Counted from the stretch's first letter, positions 8,897 through 18,524 are shown. The stretch is 64,000 bases of DNA from Borborobacter arsenicus (GCF_003934165.1 NZ_RKST01000007.1:124001-188000), one strand, 5' to 3'. Notes: generated by a model from the letters alone, not told the origin. A program made the numbers and translations.

Positions 8897-9772
8897 TCAA
8901 AGATGCTTTTCGAAAAAATGGTCGGGATAGGGGTCGTCGTTGAAGCGGTCGATCTCGACCCAGCCTGACTTGCGGTAGAGCTGCAACGCTTCCGGCAGTG
9001 CACTGTTTGTGTCGAGGCGAAGGGTCGTGATGGACAACTCGCGGGCGGCGGTTTCGGCCGCCGCCATGAGGCGGCGCGCAATTCCCAGGCCGCGCGCGGA
9101 GGAAGCTACCCATAGCCGCTTGATTTCCGCCATGCCGCCACCCGTTCCCTTCATGCCGACGCAGCCTATGGCAAGACCATCCGACATGGCGACGAGGAAC
9201 ACTCCGCGCGGCCGCACCATGGCGGCTGCGTCGGGGTCGCGCGAGAGCGCCACGTCGAACCCCTTCTCGAACCGCCGGCCGAGTTCGGCATAATATTCGC
9301 CAAGGCAAAAGCGCGCTGCTTCGCTGCGCGGGTCGATCTCCTCGACGGATATCCGGTCGCGTCCAAGAGCGGATGCCACCAGATCCATTGCCAGAAGCAA
9401 CGCGTCCGAGTGGGGAGAGCGGGCAAGCAGCGCCGATGCCCGGTCGTTCGACAAATCTTCGTAGGCTTCGAACTCCCGCTGGCCGGCTTCGGTCAAGCTG
9501 GCGACGCGGCGACGCGCATCGTCGGAATGCGGTTCCGTCTCGATAAGACCTTCCTCCTCCAGGCCGCGCAGAAGGCGGCTCATCAGCCCGGAATCGAGCC
9601 CGAGATAGTCACGAATTGCCGCGACATCCGTGTGTCCATGCCCGATGGCATTGAGAACCCGCGCCGCCCCCAGCGGCCGCCCACGGCCGAGGAATGAATT
9701 GTCCAGGGCGCCCACTTCACGCGTGACGGCACGGTTGAAGCGACGGATACGGCTTATCGGGTCATTGCTCAT
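8897..9772 (-). CDS. MarR-family regulator fused to a GNAT acetyltransferase
   Basis: A 291-residue two-domain protein. Residues 1-140 form a MarR-type winged helix: RVLNAIGHGHTDVAAIRDYLGLDSGLMSRLLRGLEEEGLIE, followed by a wing with RRVASLTEAGQREF. Residues 150-290 form a GNAT fold with the acetyl-CoA-binding stretch IKRLWVASSARGLGIARRLM and a terminal YRKSGWVEIDRF strand. Such fusions are common in soil bacteria, but the acetyl acceptor is usually unknown. The gene stands alone. A palindrome 2 bp upstream of the start codon (9774-9795) suggests autorepression. Confidence 0.88.
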   Translation of the reverse strand: MSNDPISRIRRFNRAVTREVGALDNSFLGRGRPLGAARVLNAIGHGHTDVAAIRDYLGLDSGLMSRLLRGLEEEGLIETEPHSDDARRRVASLTEAGQREFEAYEDLSNDRASALLARSPHSDALLLAMDLVASALGRDRISVEEIDPRSEAARFCLGEYYAELGRRFEKGFDVALSRDPDAAAMVRPRGVFLVAMSDGLAIGCVGMKGTGGGMAEIKRLWVASSARGLGIARRLMAAAETAARELSITTLRLDTNSALPEALQLYRKSGWVEIDRFNDDPYPDHFFEKHL

Positions 9773-9773
9773 T

Positions 9774-9795
9774 TTATCTGACTTAAGTCAGGTAA
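9774..9795 (-). promoter_or_regulatory. Palindromic operator abutting the marR-GNAT start codon
   Basis: The 14-bp core CTGACTTAAGTCAG (9778-9791) is a perfect palindrome. The symmetry extends to 22 bp with a single mismatched pair. It begins 2 bp upstream of the ATG, so a bound dimer would cover the translation start region and probably the transcription start. Binding by the adjacent MarR domain is inferred from symmetry and position. Confidence 0.6.
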
Positions 9796-9864
9796 TTTGG
9801 AAGCGCAACAAAAATCGCCTGCTCGAGGCTGGATTGCGTTCCTGCCCGTGCCCGACAGTTCTGT

Positions 9865-11277
9865 CTATGTCACCGCATAAGGCAGGATTCCACGCCGGTT
9901 CCTGTCCACGAACAGATGCCGCTTGAGCGGCGGTACGGCGCGCTGCGGGCAATTCACCCGTTCGCATATGCGGCAGGAAATGCCGATGGGGTCGAAGGCG
10001 GCGCGATTGCCGAGGTCGAGGCCGTCGGCGTAGACGAAGTGCCCGGCATGGGCGATCTCGCAGCCCAGCGCGATGGCATAGCGGCGCTGCGGGGCGTGGA
10101 AGCCGCCGCCTCCCTTGGTCAGTTCGGTGGCGACGCACAGATAGCGCACGCCATCCGGGGTCTCGGCAAGCTGGCGGATGATACGGCCGGGCGACTCGAA
10201 AGCCTGGTGGACGTTCCAGAGCGGGCAGGCGGCGCCAAAGCGCGCGAATTGCAGCTTTGCAGCGCTATGGCGCTTGGTGATGTTGCCGGCGCGGTCGATA
10301 CGGGCAAAGAAGATCGGTACGCCTTTGGCCCCCGACCGCTGCAAGGTGCTCAGGCGGTGTGCCACCTGTTCGATGCTGGCGCCGAAGCGTGCGGCCAGAA
10401 GCTCCAGGTCGTGACGCAGTTCCATCGCTGCCGTCGAAAAGGAGTGATAGGGCAGGGTGAGCGCGCCGGCGAAATAATTGCGCAGGCCCATCTTGCATAT
10501 CTCCAGCGCTTCGGATGACCGGAAGTTCGCGCGTTCGGCAATCTGCGACACCATCGCCTCTACCTCCAGCTCGGCGATCTGGAAGGCGATCTGGAAGTTG
10601 CGCGTCGAGGCCGGCAAATAGGGATTGAGGAAAAGAACGCGCGCCTTGGGATCGAAGCGGCGGATGAGATCCTCGTCCGATCCGCCTTTGGCGATGCGTA
10701 CCTTATGTCGTTCCTCGATATAGGCAGGCAGAGCAGCACCCGCCTCGTTTTCTGACAGGCCAAGCCGCGTGGCGAGCTTTTCGGCAGCGATATCAAGCTC
10801 ATGGATATAATTGTCGACGAAATGGAAGAAGTCGCGCACCTCTTCATAGGGTGTCGGCTCGGTGGAAATGGCGCTTCTGCCCAACGTGTCGTCGAGGCTT
10901 GCAAGCTGCTCACTATTGTGGCGATAGGCCTGGTGCAGCGAGATCAGCGCACGGGCAAAGCCGGGAGCATTCTGTGTCACCAGCTTGAGTTCCTGCAAAT
11001 TGGGCACGTAGCTTTCGAAAACTGGGTCGGAGAGCGTTTCGGTGAGCGCCGAAAGCAGTCGATCGCTGTCGCCTTGGGAAATCTCGGCAATATCGATCTG
11101 GAATTTTTCGGCAAGCGCAAGCAGCACGGAGGCGGATACCGGCCGCTGGTTGTTCTCGATCTGGTTGAGATAGCTGGTCGAGATGCCGATCTGTTCGGCA
11201 AAGCCCTGCTGGGTCGCCTTGTGGGCCTGGCGCAGCTCGCGCACCTTGCGGCCGATATAGAGTTTGCGGGGTGCCAT
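9865..11277 (-). CDS. XRE-family regulator of short-chain acyl-CoA metabolism (PccR/ScfR type)
   Basis: A 470-residue regulator. The N-terminal helix-turn-helix (about residues 8-65) reads [31 protein letters not shown] middle domain contains [13 protein letters not shown] and HKVRIAKGG. The C-terminal region ends in the cysteine-containing [16 protein letters not shown]. This layout is that of PccR in Rhodobacter and ScfR regulators, which bind TTTGC-type sites and control propionyl-CoA carboxylase or other short-chain acyl-CoA genes. It is divergent from bioY-pccB-pccA, the expected target. A cytosolic DNA-binding role is clear; the effector is inferred to be a short-chain acyl-CoA. Confidence 0.8.
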   Translation of the reverse strand: MAPRKLYIGRKVRELRQAHKATQQGFAEQIGISTSYLNQIENNQRPVSASVLLALAEKFQIDIAEISQGDSDRLLSALTETLSDPVFESYVPNLQELKLVTQNAPGFARALISLHQAYRHNSEQLASLDDTLGRSAISTEPTPYEEVRDFFHFVDNYIHELDIAAEKLATRLGLSENEAGAALPAYIEERHKVRIAKGGSDEDLIRRFDPKARVLFLNPYLPASTRNFQIAFQIAELEVEAMVSQIAERANFRSSEALEICKMGLRNYFAGALTLPYHSFSTAAMELRHDLELLAARFGASIEQVAHRLSTLQRSGAKGVPIFFARIDRAGNITKRHSAAKLQFARFGAACPLWNVHQAFESPGRIIRQLAETPDGVRYLCVATELTKGGGGFHAPQRRYAIALGCEIAHAGHFVYADGLDLGNRAAFDPIGISCRICERVNCPQRAVPPLKRHLFVDRNRRGILPYAVT

Positions 11278-11335
11278 ATTTGCAATTTCGCAATTTACAA
11301 TTTTCGAATTTGTATATTACGCATTTGCACATTTT
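11278..11335. promoter_or_regulatory. AT-rich divergent promoter region with TTTGCAA/GCAAAT half-sites
   Basis: Directly upstream of the pccR-type start lie repeated half-sites: TTTGCAATTTCGCAATTTAC at the start, then TTTTCGAATTTG, then GCATTTGCACATTTTC. Known PccR/ScfR operators contain TTTGC-like repeats, so this is a good candidate for autoregulation and control of bioY-pccBA. The exact half-site register cannot be settled by eye. Confidence 0.5.
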
Positions 11336-11436
11336 CAACCGTTTTCCCGCGTGCGCCCTGGACGTAATGAGGGTCCCATTCGCGCCGCGCAGTCGCAGCG
11401 GCGGCAGTCTTTCATTCTTGCAGTGCTGGAGGAACC

Positions 11437-12018
11437 ATGACGCTCTACCAAGCCATCGCCCCGGAGCGGGCAAGCCGATTCAGCCCGATGGATGTCCTGG
11501 CCGTGGTCGCCGGCTCGTTGCTCCTGACGCTGTCGGCCAAGATACAGGTGCCGTTTTATCCCGTGCCGATGACCATGCAAACGCTGGTCGTTATCGGCCT
11601 CGGGCTTGCGCTCGGCCCGGTGCGCGGGGCCGCTGCCGTCGCGCTCTATCTCGCCCAGGGCGCCTTTGGCCTGCCGGTCTTTGCCGGGACGCCCCAAAAG
11701 GGCATTGGGCTTGCCTATATGATGGGGCCGACCGGCGGCTATCTTGCAGGATACATTCCGGCCGCATTGCTTGCCGGCTGGCTCGCAAGGCGCGGCTGGG
11801 ACCGCAATGTCTTCACCGCCATGGCCGCCGCATTGCTCGCCGGCGCCGTCATCTATGTGCCCGGCCTGCTGTGGCTTGGCGCAGTGATCGGCTGGGACAA
11901 GCCGGTGCTTGCCTTCGGCCTCTATCCATTCATCCCCGGCGATATCGCCAAGGCCATGCTTGCGGCCATTGCCTTTCCCGCCGCCTGGAAATGGTTGTCG
12001 GACAGGGGCGTGAACTGA
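11437..12018 (+). CDS. bioY: Biotin transporter substrate-binding subunit BioY
   Basis: The membrane S component of a biotin ECF transporter. The 193-residue protein has about six hydrophobic helices, the N-terminal [21 protein letters not shown] segment, and the [21 protein letters not shown] motif (about residues 100-120) that marks BioY. It is the first gene of a tight unit: its TGA overlaps the pccB ATG by one base (TGATG). PccA is a biotin enzyme, so uptake of cofactor is coupled to expression of the enzyme that needs it. No bioM/bioN energising genes are in view; BioY can work alone or with remote partners. Confidence 0.93.
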   Translation: MTLYQAIAPERASRFSPMDVLAVVAGSLLLTLSAKIQVPFYPVPMTMQTLVVIGLGLALGPVRGAAAVALYLAQGAFGLPVFAGTPQKGIGLAYMMGPTGGYLAGYIPAALLAGWLARRGWDRNVFTAMAAALLAGAVIYVPGLLWLGAVIGWDKPVLAFGLYPFIPGDIAKAMLAAIAFPAAWKWLSDRGVN

Positions 12019-13550
12019 TGAGCGCCGTTCTCGAACAACTCGAGGCCCGCCGCGCCCAGGCGCGTCTTGGCGGCGGGCAGAAGCGCATCGATGCCCAGCA
12101 CGCCAAGGGTAAGCTGACGGCGCGCGAACGCCTCGAAGTGCTTCTCGACGAGGGCTCGTTCGAGGAATACGACATGTATGTCACCCACCGCGCCACCGAT
12201 TTCGGCATGGCGAGCCAGAAGGTGGCGGGCGATGGTGTCGTCACCGGGTGGGGCACCATCAATGGCCGCATGGTCTATGTCTTTAGCCAGGACTTCACCG
12301 TGCTCGGCGGTTCGCTGTCGGAAACCCATGCCCAGAAGATCTGCAAGATCATGGACATGGCGGTGAAGAACGGCGCGCCGGTGATCGGCGTCAACGATTC
12401 CGGCGGTGCCCGTATCCAGGAAGGCGTGGCGTCGCTCGCCGGCTATGCCGACGTCTTCAAGCGCAATGTAGATGCCTCAGGCGTGGTGCCGCAGATTTCG
12501 CTCATCATGGGGCCGTGCGCGGGCGGCGCGGTCTATTCGCCGGCCATGACCGATTTCATCTTCATGGTGCGCGACAGCTCCTACATGTTCGTGACCGGCC
12601 CGGATGTGGTCAAGACCGTCACCAACGAGGTTGTGACGGCGGAGGAGCTGGGCGGGGCGCGCACCCACACGCAGAAATCCTCCGTCGCCGACGGCGCCTA
12701 TGAAAACGACATCGAGGCGCTGGAGCAGGTGCGCCGCCTGTTCGCCTATCTGCCACTCAACAATCGCGACAAGGCGCCGACGCGCCCCTTCTTCGATGAT
12801 CCGGCGCGCGTCGAGATGCGGCTTGATACGCTGGTGCCCGACAGCGCCAACAAGCCCTACGACATGAAGGAACTGATCCTGGCGATTGCCGACGAAGGCG
12901 ATTTCTTCGAGCTCCAGCAAGCCTTCGCCGGCAATATCATCACCGGCTTCATGCGCATTGAGGGTCAGACGGTGGGCGTGGTCGCCAATCAGCCCATGGT
13001 TCTCGCCGGCTGCCTCGATATCGATTCTTCGCGCAAGGCGGCGCGCTTCGTGCGCTTCTGCGATGCCTTCTCCATCCCGCTGCTGACGCTGGTCGATGTG
13101 CCGGGTTTCCTGCCCGGCACCGCACAGGAATATGGCGGCGTCATCAAACACGGCGCCAAGCTGCTCTTTGCTTACGCGCAGGCGACCGTGCCGATGGTGA
13201 CGCTGATCACCCGCAAGGCCTATGGCGGTGCCTATGATGTCATGGCCTCCAAGCATATCGGCGCCGACATCAACTACGCCTGGCCGACGGCCGAGATCGC
13301 CGTGATGGGCGCCAAGGGCGCAACCGAAATCCTCTACCGTTCCGAGCTTGGCGATCCCGAAAAGATCGCCGCCCGCACGGCCGAATATGAGGAGCGCTTC
13401 GCAAACCCCTTCATCGCGGCCGAGCGCGGCTTCATCGACGAGGTGATCATGCCGCATTCCTCGCGCCGGCGCATCGCCCGCGCCTTTGCCTCGCTGCGGG
13501 GCAAGAGCGTCGACACGCGCTGGAAGAAACACGACACGATGCCTCTTTGA
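12018..13550 (+). CDS. pccB: Propionyl-CoA carboxylase beta chain (carboxyltransferase)
   Basis: Transfers CO2 from carboxybiotin on PccA to propionyl-CoA, giving methylmalonyl-CoA, for propionate and odd-chain/branched-chain degradation. The 510-residue length is normal. Crotonase-fold signatures are visible in both halves: [20 protein letters not shown] at the start, [11 protein letters not shown] and [17 protein letters not shown] (about residues 125-175). The C-terminal half has [18 protein letters not shown] and [11 protein letters not shown]. It follows bioY with a one-base overlap. A repeat element separates it from pccA. Confidence 0.96.
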   Translation: MSAVLEQLEARRAQARLGGGQKRIDAQHAKGKLTARERLEVLLDEGSFEEYDMYVTHRATDFGMASQKVAGDGVVTGWGTINGRMVYVFSQDFTVLGGSLSETHAQKICKIMDMAVKNGAPVIGVNDSGGARIQEGVASLAGYADVFKRNVDASGVVPQISLIMGPCAGGAVYSPAMTDFIFMVRDSSYMFVTGPDVVKTVTNEVVTAEELGGARTHTQKSSVADGAYENDIEALEQVRRLFAYLPLNNRDKAPTRPFFDDPARVEMRLDTLVPDSANKPYDMKELILAIADEGDFFELQQAFAGNIITGFMRIEGQTVGVVANQPMVLAGCLDIDSSRKAARFVRFCDAFSIPLLTLVDVPGFLPGTAQEYGGVIKHGAKLLFAYAQATVPMVTLITRKAYGGAYDVMASKHIGADINYAWPTAEIAVMGAKGATEILYRSELGDPEKIAARTAEYEERFANPFIAAERGFIDEVIMPHSSRRRIARAFASLRGKSVDTRWKKHDTMPL

Positions 13551-13556
13551 GTGGTC

Positions 13557-13601
13557 GCATGATCTTGTCCAAAAACCGGATTCCACCTTTGGGGATCATG
13601 C
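13557..13601. repeat. Palindromic repeat between pccB and pccA (type C family)
   Basis: Outer arms GCATGATC (13557-13564) and GATCATGC (13594-13601) enclose a CCAAAAACCGG...CCACCTTTGG core, closely like the element at 4290-4336. It lies 7 bp after pccB and 17 bp before pccA, inside one operon. It may therefore form an intercistronic hairpin that affects the ratio or stability of the two messages. Confidence 0.65.
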
Positions 13602-13617
13602 TCTTGGGAGCCGCCTG

Positions 13618-15618
13618 ATGTTCAAGAAAATCCTCATCGCCAATCGCGGCGAGATTGCCTGCCGGGTTATCAAGACGGCGAAGAAACTGGGCATCGCCAC
13701 CGTTGCCGTCTATTCGGACGCCGACCGCGAGGCGCTGCATGTGAAGATGGCTGACGAGGCGGTGCATATCGGTCCGCCGCCGTCCGCCCAGTCCTATATC
13801 GTGATCGACAGGATCATCGATGCTATCCGCCAGACCGGGGCGGATGCCGTGCATCCGGGCTACGGCTTCCTGTCGGAAAACGCGCATTTCGCCGAAGCCC
13901 TGAAGGCCGAGGGTGTCACCTTCATCGGTCCGCCGCCGGTGGCGATCGAGGCGATGGGCGACAAGATCACCTCCAAGAAGATCGCCGCATCGGCCGGGGT
14001 GTCGACCGTACCCGGCCATATGGGGCTGATCGAGGATGCGGACGAGGCCGTGCGCATTGCGGGCTCGATCGGCTATCCGGTGATGATCAAGGCGTCCGCC
14101 GGCGGCGGCGGCAAGGGCATGCGCATTGCCTGGAACGAGCGGGAGGCGCGCGAAGGCTTCCAGTCGTCGAAGAACGAGGCGAAGGCTTCCTTCGGCGACG
14201 ACCGCATCTTCATCGAGAAATTCGTCACCCAGCCGCGCCATATCGAGATCCAGGTGCTGGGCGACAGCCAAGGCAATCTCATCTATCTGGGCGAACGCGA
14301 ATGCTCGATCCAGCGCCGCAACCAGAAGGTCATCGAGGAGGCGCCGTCGCCTTTCCTCGACACCGCAACGCGCAAGGCGATGGGCGAACAGGCCGTGGCG
14401 CTTTCCAAGGCGGTTGGCTACTTCTCTGCGGGTACGGTAGAATTCATCGTCGATGGTGAGAAGAATTTCTACTTCCTCGAAATGAACACTCGCCTTCAGG
14501 TCGAGCATCCGGTGACGGAGCTGATCACTGGCATCGACTTGGTGGAGGAGATGATCCGCGTTGCGGCCGGCCAGAAGCTGCGCCTGTCGCAGGACGAGGT
14601 GAAGCTGAACGGCTGGGCCATCGAAAGCCGGCTTTACGCGGAAGACCCCTATCGCAACTTCCTGCCCTCGATCGGGCGGCTGACGCGCTACCGCCCGCCG
14701 GCGGAGGGCAGCCGCGAGGACGGGACGGTCGTGCGCAACGATACCGGTGTTTTCGAGGGCGGCGAAATCTCCATGTATTACGATCCGATGATCGCCAAGC
14801 TGTGCGCCTGGGCACCGGATCGCCAGCAGGCGGTCGAGGCCATGGGGCGTGCGCTCGACGATTTCGAGGTGGAAGGAATCGGCCACAACCTGCCGTTCCT
14901 GTCCGCCGTCATGCAGCATTCGCGGTTCCGCGAAGGGGCACTGACCACGGCCTTCATCGCCGAGGAATATCCGGACGGTTTTGCCGGTGTGGACCCGTCG
15001 GCTGAGGATACGAAGCTGCTGGCCGCTGTCGCAGCCCATATCCATGTCCTCTGCGAAAGACGCAACGTCCGGATTTCAGGGGCGCTGGCCAACCGTCAGC
15101 GCGAGGTCGCATCCGACTGGGTCGTGACCTTGCCCGGGCAGGAATTGGCGGTGAAGATTTGCGAAGAGGGCAACGGATCGGCGGTTGAGTTTGCCGAGGG
15201 CAGCACGCTTGTCGTGACGAGCGGCTGGCTGCCCGGCGCCAGCCATGCGCATTTCGATGTCGGCTCCATGCGAATGGGCGTGAAGGTTTCGCTGGTGAAT
15301 TCCGCCTATCGGCTGCGCTGGCGCGGCATCGACGTTCTCGCTCATATCCGCTCGCCGCGCGTGACCGAGCTTGCCCGGCTGATGCCGCGGAAGCTGCCGG
15401 CGGATACGTCCCGCATGCTTTGCCCGATGCCGGGCGTGGTGACGTCGATTGCCGTGCGCGAAGGCGATCAGGTCGAGGCCGGGCAGGCGCTGGCCACTGT
15501 CGAGGCCATGAAAATGGAAAATGTGCTGCGCGCCGAGCGGCGCGGTGTCGTCGCGCGCATCGCCGCTGCCGCCGGCGCAAGCCTGGCGGTCGATGAACTC
15601 ATCATGGAATTCGAGTGA
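13618..15618 (+). CDS. pccA: Propionyl-CoA carboxylase alpha chain (biotin carboxylase/BCCP)
   Basis: A 666-residue cytosolic biotin enzyme. Residues 1-450 are the biotin carboxylase: FKKILIANRGEIACRVI, GYGFLSENAHFA, the ATP loop KASAGGGGKGMRIAW near 160, and NTRLQVEHPVTE near 285. A linking BT domain follows. The C-terminal biotinyl domain has VEAMKMENVL (about residue 630), whose lysine carries biotin. With PccB it carboxylates propionyl-CoA. I chose ATG 13618, which gives the canonical N-terminus; an upstream open frame runs through the repeat and is not conserved sequence. Confidence 0.96.
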   Translation: MFKKILIANRGEIACRVIKTAKKLGIATVAVYSDADREALHVKMADEAVHIGPPPSAQSYIVIDRIIDAIRQTGADAVHPGYGFLSENAHFAEALKAEGVTFIGPPPVAIEAMGDKITSKKIAASAGVSTVPGHMGLIEDADEAVRIAGSIGYPVMIKASAGGGGKGMRIAWNEREAREGFQSSKNEAKASFGDDRIFIEKFVTQPRHIEIQVLGDSQGNLIYLGERECSIQRRNQKVIEEAPSPFLDTATRKAMGEQAVALSKAVGYFSAGTVEFIVDGEKNFYFLEMNTRLQVEHPVTELITGIDLVEEMIRVAAGQKLRLSQDEVKLNGWAIESRLYAEDPYRNFLPSIGRLTRYRPPAEGSREDGTVVRNDTGVFEGGEISMYYDPMIAKLCAWAPDRQQAVEAMGRALDDFEVEGIGHNLPFLSAVMQHSRFREGALTTAFIAEEYPDGFAGVDPSAEDTKLLAAVAAHIHVLCERRNVRISGALANRQREVASDWVVTLPGQELAVKICEEGNGSAVEFAEGSTLVVTSGWLPGASHAHFDVGSMRMGVKVSLVNSAYRLRWRGIDVLAHIRSPRVTELARLMPRKLPADTSRMLCPMPGVVTSIAVREGDQVEAGQALATVEAMKMENVLRAERRGVVARIAAAAGASLAVDELIMEFE

Positions 15619-15693
15619 CGAAAACGCGCGACCACCTTCTCTCGGAGAGAATGTGGGCGAAGCGAGCGGGTGAGGGGGAGCGTTGCGCTGGCC

Positions 15694-16542
15694 TCAAAAG
15701 AGGCTGACGGCAAAGCGCGCGCATACCGCCACCAGAAACAGGCCGAAGGCAAGCCTGAGATGGCGCGGCGACAGGCCATGCGCCAGTCTCGCGCCCAGCG
15801 GGGCCATGAAGGTGCTCATCGGAATGAACAGGATGAAGCCGAGCAGCGAAACGAAGCCGAGTGCGAGAGGCGGCTGAAGGGCGGCGATCTGCGGAAACTG
15901 TGCTGCCTGGGGCCAGCCGGCATAGACATAGCCTATGGTGCCGGGGATCGAAATCAGCACGCCTACCCCCGATGAGGTGGCCACCGCCTGATGGATCGGG
16001 CGGTTATAAAAGGTCATGAACAGGTTGGACATGACCCCGCCGCCGACGCCCATCAATGCCGAGGCCAGTCCGATGACCCAGCCGGCAAGGGCGACGACAG
16101 GCCGTGGCGGCAATTTATCCGAGATATGCCAATTGCTGTTGCCGAAAAGCAGCCGGGTTCCCGAGAAGCCGGCAACGATAATGAAGACGATCTTGAACAG
16201 GTCCGGCGAGGCGTGGCGGGCGATGATGCTTCCGATCACCACGCCGAGCACGACGGGGATGGCCCATTGCCGAAGGATGGTCATATCGACCGCCCCCTTG
16301 GCGCGATGCGCATTGAAGGAGCGGATCGAGGTCGGGATGATGATCGCAAGCGAGGTGCCCACGCATAGCGGCATCAGTACTTCGTCAGGGACGCCGATCA
16401 GTCTGAAAAGTTCGTAAAATGCCGGTACGGCGATCGCCCCGCCGCCCACGCCGAACAGGCCGGCAAAAAGGCCGGTGATTGCGCCCGCCGCCAGAAGGGC
16501 CGCAGCCAGGGTCAGAATTTCAGTCAGCGATATTTCAGGCAT
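15694..16542 (-). CDS. TauE/SafE-family sulfite or organosulfonate exporter
   Basis: A 282-residue inner-membrane protein with about eight hydrophobic helices in two repeats. Each repeat has a conserved glycine motif: GLFGVGGGAIAVPAFY near residue 30 and ASALMGVGGGVMSNLF near 165. Family members move sulfite, sulfoacetate or related anions, but the substrate cannot be read from this sequence. It stands alone between convergent pccA and the pcaQ gene and is read toward pccA. I prefer ATG 16542 over a start 60 bp upstream, as it gives the usual short N-terminus. Confidence 0.85.
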   Translation of the reverse strand: MPEISLTEILTLAAALLAAGAITGLFAGLFGVGGGAIAVPAFYELFRLIGVPDEVLMPLCVGTSLAIIIPTSIRSFNAHRAKGAVDMTILRQWAIPVVLGVVIGSIIARHASPDLFKIVFIIVAGFSGTRLLFGNSNWHISDKLPPRPVVALAGWVIGLASALMGVGGGVMSNLFMTFYNRPIHQAVATSSGVGVLISIPGTIGYVYAGWPQAAQFPQIAALQPPLALGFVSLLGFILFIPMSTFMAPLGARLAHGLSPRHLRLAFGLFLVAVCARFAVSLF

Positions 16543-16700
16543 GGTGAGGACTAGTGGATCAGGAAAAGGGAACAGGTGCTGAAAGGAGGGACGTGGAATC
16601 ACAGCACGGTTAAGTGGATATATCCGCAGCGCTCAGCGCGATCCATCATTTCGTTGCGGAAAAGTGTGCGCCAGGATGGAGCGCAGGAGAATGAAACGGT

Positions 16701-17618
16701 CTAGCCTTTCTGCTGTGCGGCCTCGCGGATGGTCTTGAGCAGGATGGAAAAGGCCGGCGTGGGCGGCATATCGGTGCGCATGGTCAATCCAACCGGACCT
16801 CGCGTGTCGGCCGTATCGACCGGAAGTGCCACCAATGTTCCCGCCTTTATGTCCTCGCTGACCACGCCATGCGAGATGATCCAGACCGCATCGCTTTGCA
16901 GCAGGAAGGCGCGGCCGAAGGCATCCGACACGGTTTCGATTTCGGTGGGGATGGCCGCCACGCCATTGGCGATGAAGAAGCGCTCGACGAAGGGGCGTAT
17001 GACAGAGCCGCGCGTCGGCATCAGCACCGGATAGTCGCTCAGCCTCTTGAACACGTTCTGGCCGCCGCTTAGCAGCGGATGGCCCGCCCGCACCACAAAG
17101 ACGACCTGCTCGGAATAAAGGTGCTCGAAAAAGAAGCCCGCCATTTTGTCCGGCGCGGCCAGCCTGCCGACGACGAGATCGAGATCGCCCACCCGCAATT
17201 GTTCGAGCAGGACGGCATTTTCGCCCGTGACGATCTTCAGGGTGGCGCCGGTGTTCTCGCGCAGGAAGAAGCTCATGGCGAGCGGCATGACGCGCACCGA
17301 AACGGTCGGCAAGGCGCCGATGCGGATCAGCGGACCGGCTGCCGCACCTTCATTGGCGACCGAATCGATACCTTGGCGCAGCGCGGTGATCGCCATGCCG
17401 GCATGCTGCATGAATATCTCACCCGAGCGGGTGATGCGTATGCCGCGCCCGTCGCGCTCCAGCACGGCAACGCCGAGCGCTTCTTCCAGTTCGCGGATGG
17501 TCTTGGTGACGGCCGGCTGGCTGACATTGAGGATGCCAGCCGCCTTGACCACGCTTTTCTGGCGCGCAACCTCGAGGAAGGTCTGGAGATGGCGGAACCG
17601 CACCCGGCTTTCGAACAT
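16701..17618 (-). CDS. pcaQ: LysR-type regulator of the protocatechuate operon
   Basis: A 305-residue LysR regulator. The winged helix (about residues 8-65) reads RHLQTFLEVARQKSVVKAAGILNVSQPAVTKTI. The effector domain begins near residue 95 with PLIRIGALPTVSVRVMPLAM. PcaQ activates pcaDCHGB in Rhizobium-group bacteria in response to 3-oxoadipate or carboxymuconolactone. The assignment rests on sequence style, divergent orientation from pcaD, and a PcaQ-type box between the genes (17627-17642). It sits 93 bp from pcaD, a standard spacing for LysR control. Confidence 0.9.
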   Translation of the reverse strand: MFESRVRFRHLQTFLEVARQKSVVKAAGILNVSQPAVTKTIRELEEALGVAVLERDGRGIRITRSGEIFMQHAGMAITALRQGIDSVANEGAAAGPLIRIGALPTVSVRVMPLAMSFFLRENTGATLKIVTGENAVLLEQLRVGDLDLVVGRLAAPDKMAGFFFEHLYSEQVVFVVRAGHPLLSGGQNVFKRLSDYPVLMPTRGSVIRPFVERFFIANGVAAIPTEIETVSDAFGRAFLLQSDAVWIISHGVVSEDIKAGTLVALPVDTADTRGPVGLTMRTDMPPTPAFSILLKTIREAAQQKG

Positions 17619-17626
17619 GGGAATGC

Positions 17627-17642
17627 ATAACCCTCAAGTTAA
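17627..17642 (+). promoter_or_regulatory. PcaQ-type binding site in the pcaQ-pcaD intergenic region
   Basis: The sequence ATAACC-CTCA-AGTTAA matches the PcaQ motif ATAACC-N4-GGTTAA known from Agrobacterium and Sinorhizobium at 11 of 12 fixed positions. It begins 8 bp upstream of pcaQ and ends 69 bp upstream of pcaD, the position expected for activation of pcaD with autoregulation of pcaQ. Confidence 0.75.
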
Positions 17643-17711
17643 GAGAACACCACAAAATATCATTTTACCAAACCTACCAACTAATTCACTCTGCCGGCGA
17701 GGAGAAACGAA

Positions 17712-18524
17712 GTGCAATTCGTCGATATTGGTGGCGTCACGCTGCATTTTGCGCATCGGCCGGCTGCGGGCAGCGGCCGCCACCTGGTTTTCATCAATTC
17801 GCTCGGCACCGATTTCCGGATATGGAACGAAGTGGCCGATGCTTTGGCTGGAAACATCTCCACGCTGACCTATGACAAGCGCGGCCATGGCCTGTCGGAT
17901 ATCGGGTCGGCTCCCTATTCCATGGAAGACCATGTCGACGATCTCATCGGCCTGGTCGACCGGCTCGGCATCCGACAAATTGTCCTATGCGGCCTGTCGG
18001 TGGGCGGGCTGGTTGCGCTGGGCTTCTACAAGCGCCGGCCCGAAATGGTCGACGGCATCCTCCTTTGTGACACCGCCCACAAGATCGGCACGGTCGACGG
18101 CTGGAACGCCCGCATCGCGACTGTCGAGAAAAGCGGCATAGACACGATCGCAGACGGCATCATGAAGGTCTGGTTCACGCCCTCATTCCACACGGAACGC
18201 AAGGCCGAACTGGCTGCCTATCGAAACATGCTCGTGCGCCAGGCGGTTGCCGGTTATGCGGGCACCTGCGCGGCATTGCGCGATGCCGATTATACCGAGG
18301 TTGCGCGCAACATTTCCGTGCCGACGCTTTGCCTGGCCGGCGACCAGGATGGCTCCACGCCACCCGAGCTTGTCAGGGCCACGGCCGACCTCATTCCCGG
18401 CGCACGTTTCGAGATTATCGAGTATGCCGGGCATATCCCTTGCGTCGAGCAGCCGGCGGCACTGACCGGACGCATCCGCAAATTCCTGTCCGAACTTTCT
18501 TCCGGAGAAGGCTATCATGGGTGA
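17712..18524 (+). CDS. pcaD: 3-oxoadipate enol-lactonase
   Basis: An alpha/beta hydrolase that converts 3-oxoadipate enol-lactone to 3-oxoadipate. The 270-residue protein has NSLGTDFRIW (oxyanion region, about residue 30), YDKRGHGLSD near 55, the nucleophile elbow CGLSVGGLVALG near 93, and a late GHIPCVEQP with the catalytic histidine near 248. The start is GTG at 17712, preceded by GGAGA. It is the first gene of pcaDCHGB and overlaps pcaC by 8 bp. The gene order D-C-H-G-B is that of rhizobial pca operons. Confidence 0.94.
   Translation: MQFVDIGGVTLHFAHRPAAGSGRHLVFINSLGTDFRIWNEVADALAGNISTLTYDKRGHGLSDIGSAPYSMEDHVDDLIGLVDRLGIRQIVLCGLSVGGLVALGFYKRRPEMVDGILLCDTAHKIGTVDGWNARIATVEKSGIDTIADGIMKVWFTPSFHTERKAELAAYRNMLVRQAVAGYAGTCAALRDADYTEVARNISVPTLCLAGDQDGSTPPELVRATADLIPGARFEIIEYAGHIPCVEQPAALTGRIRKFLSELSSGEGYHG

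Noticed and set aside
13447..15045. 532-codon open frame on the minus strand
   Set aside because: Antisense to pccA and the end of pccB; no motif and no promoter or ribosome site.
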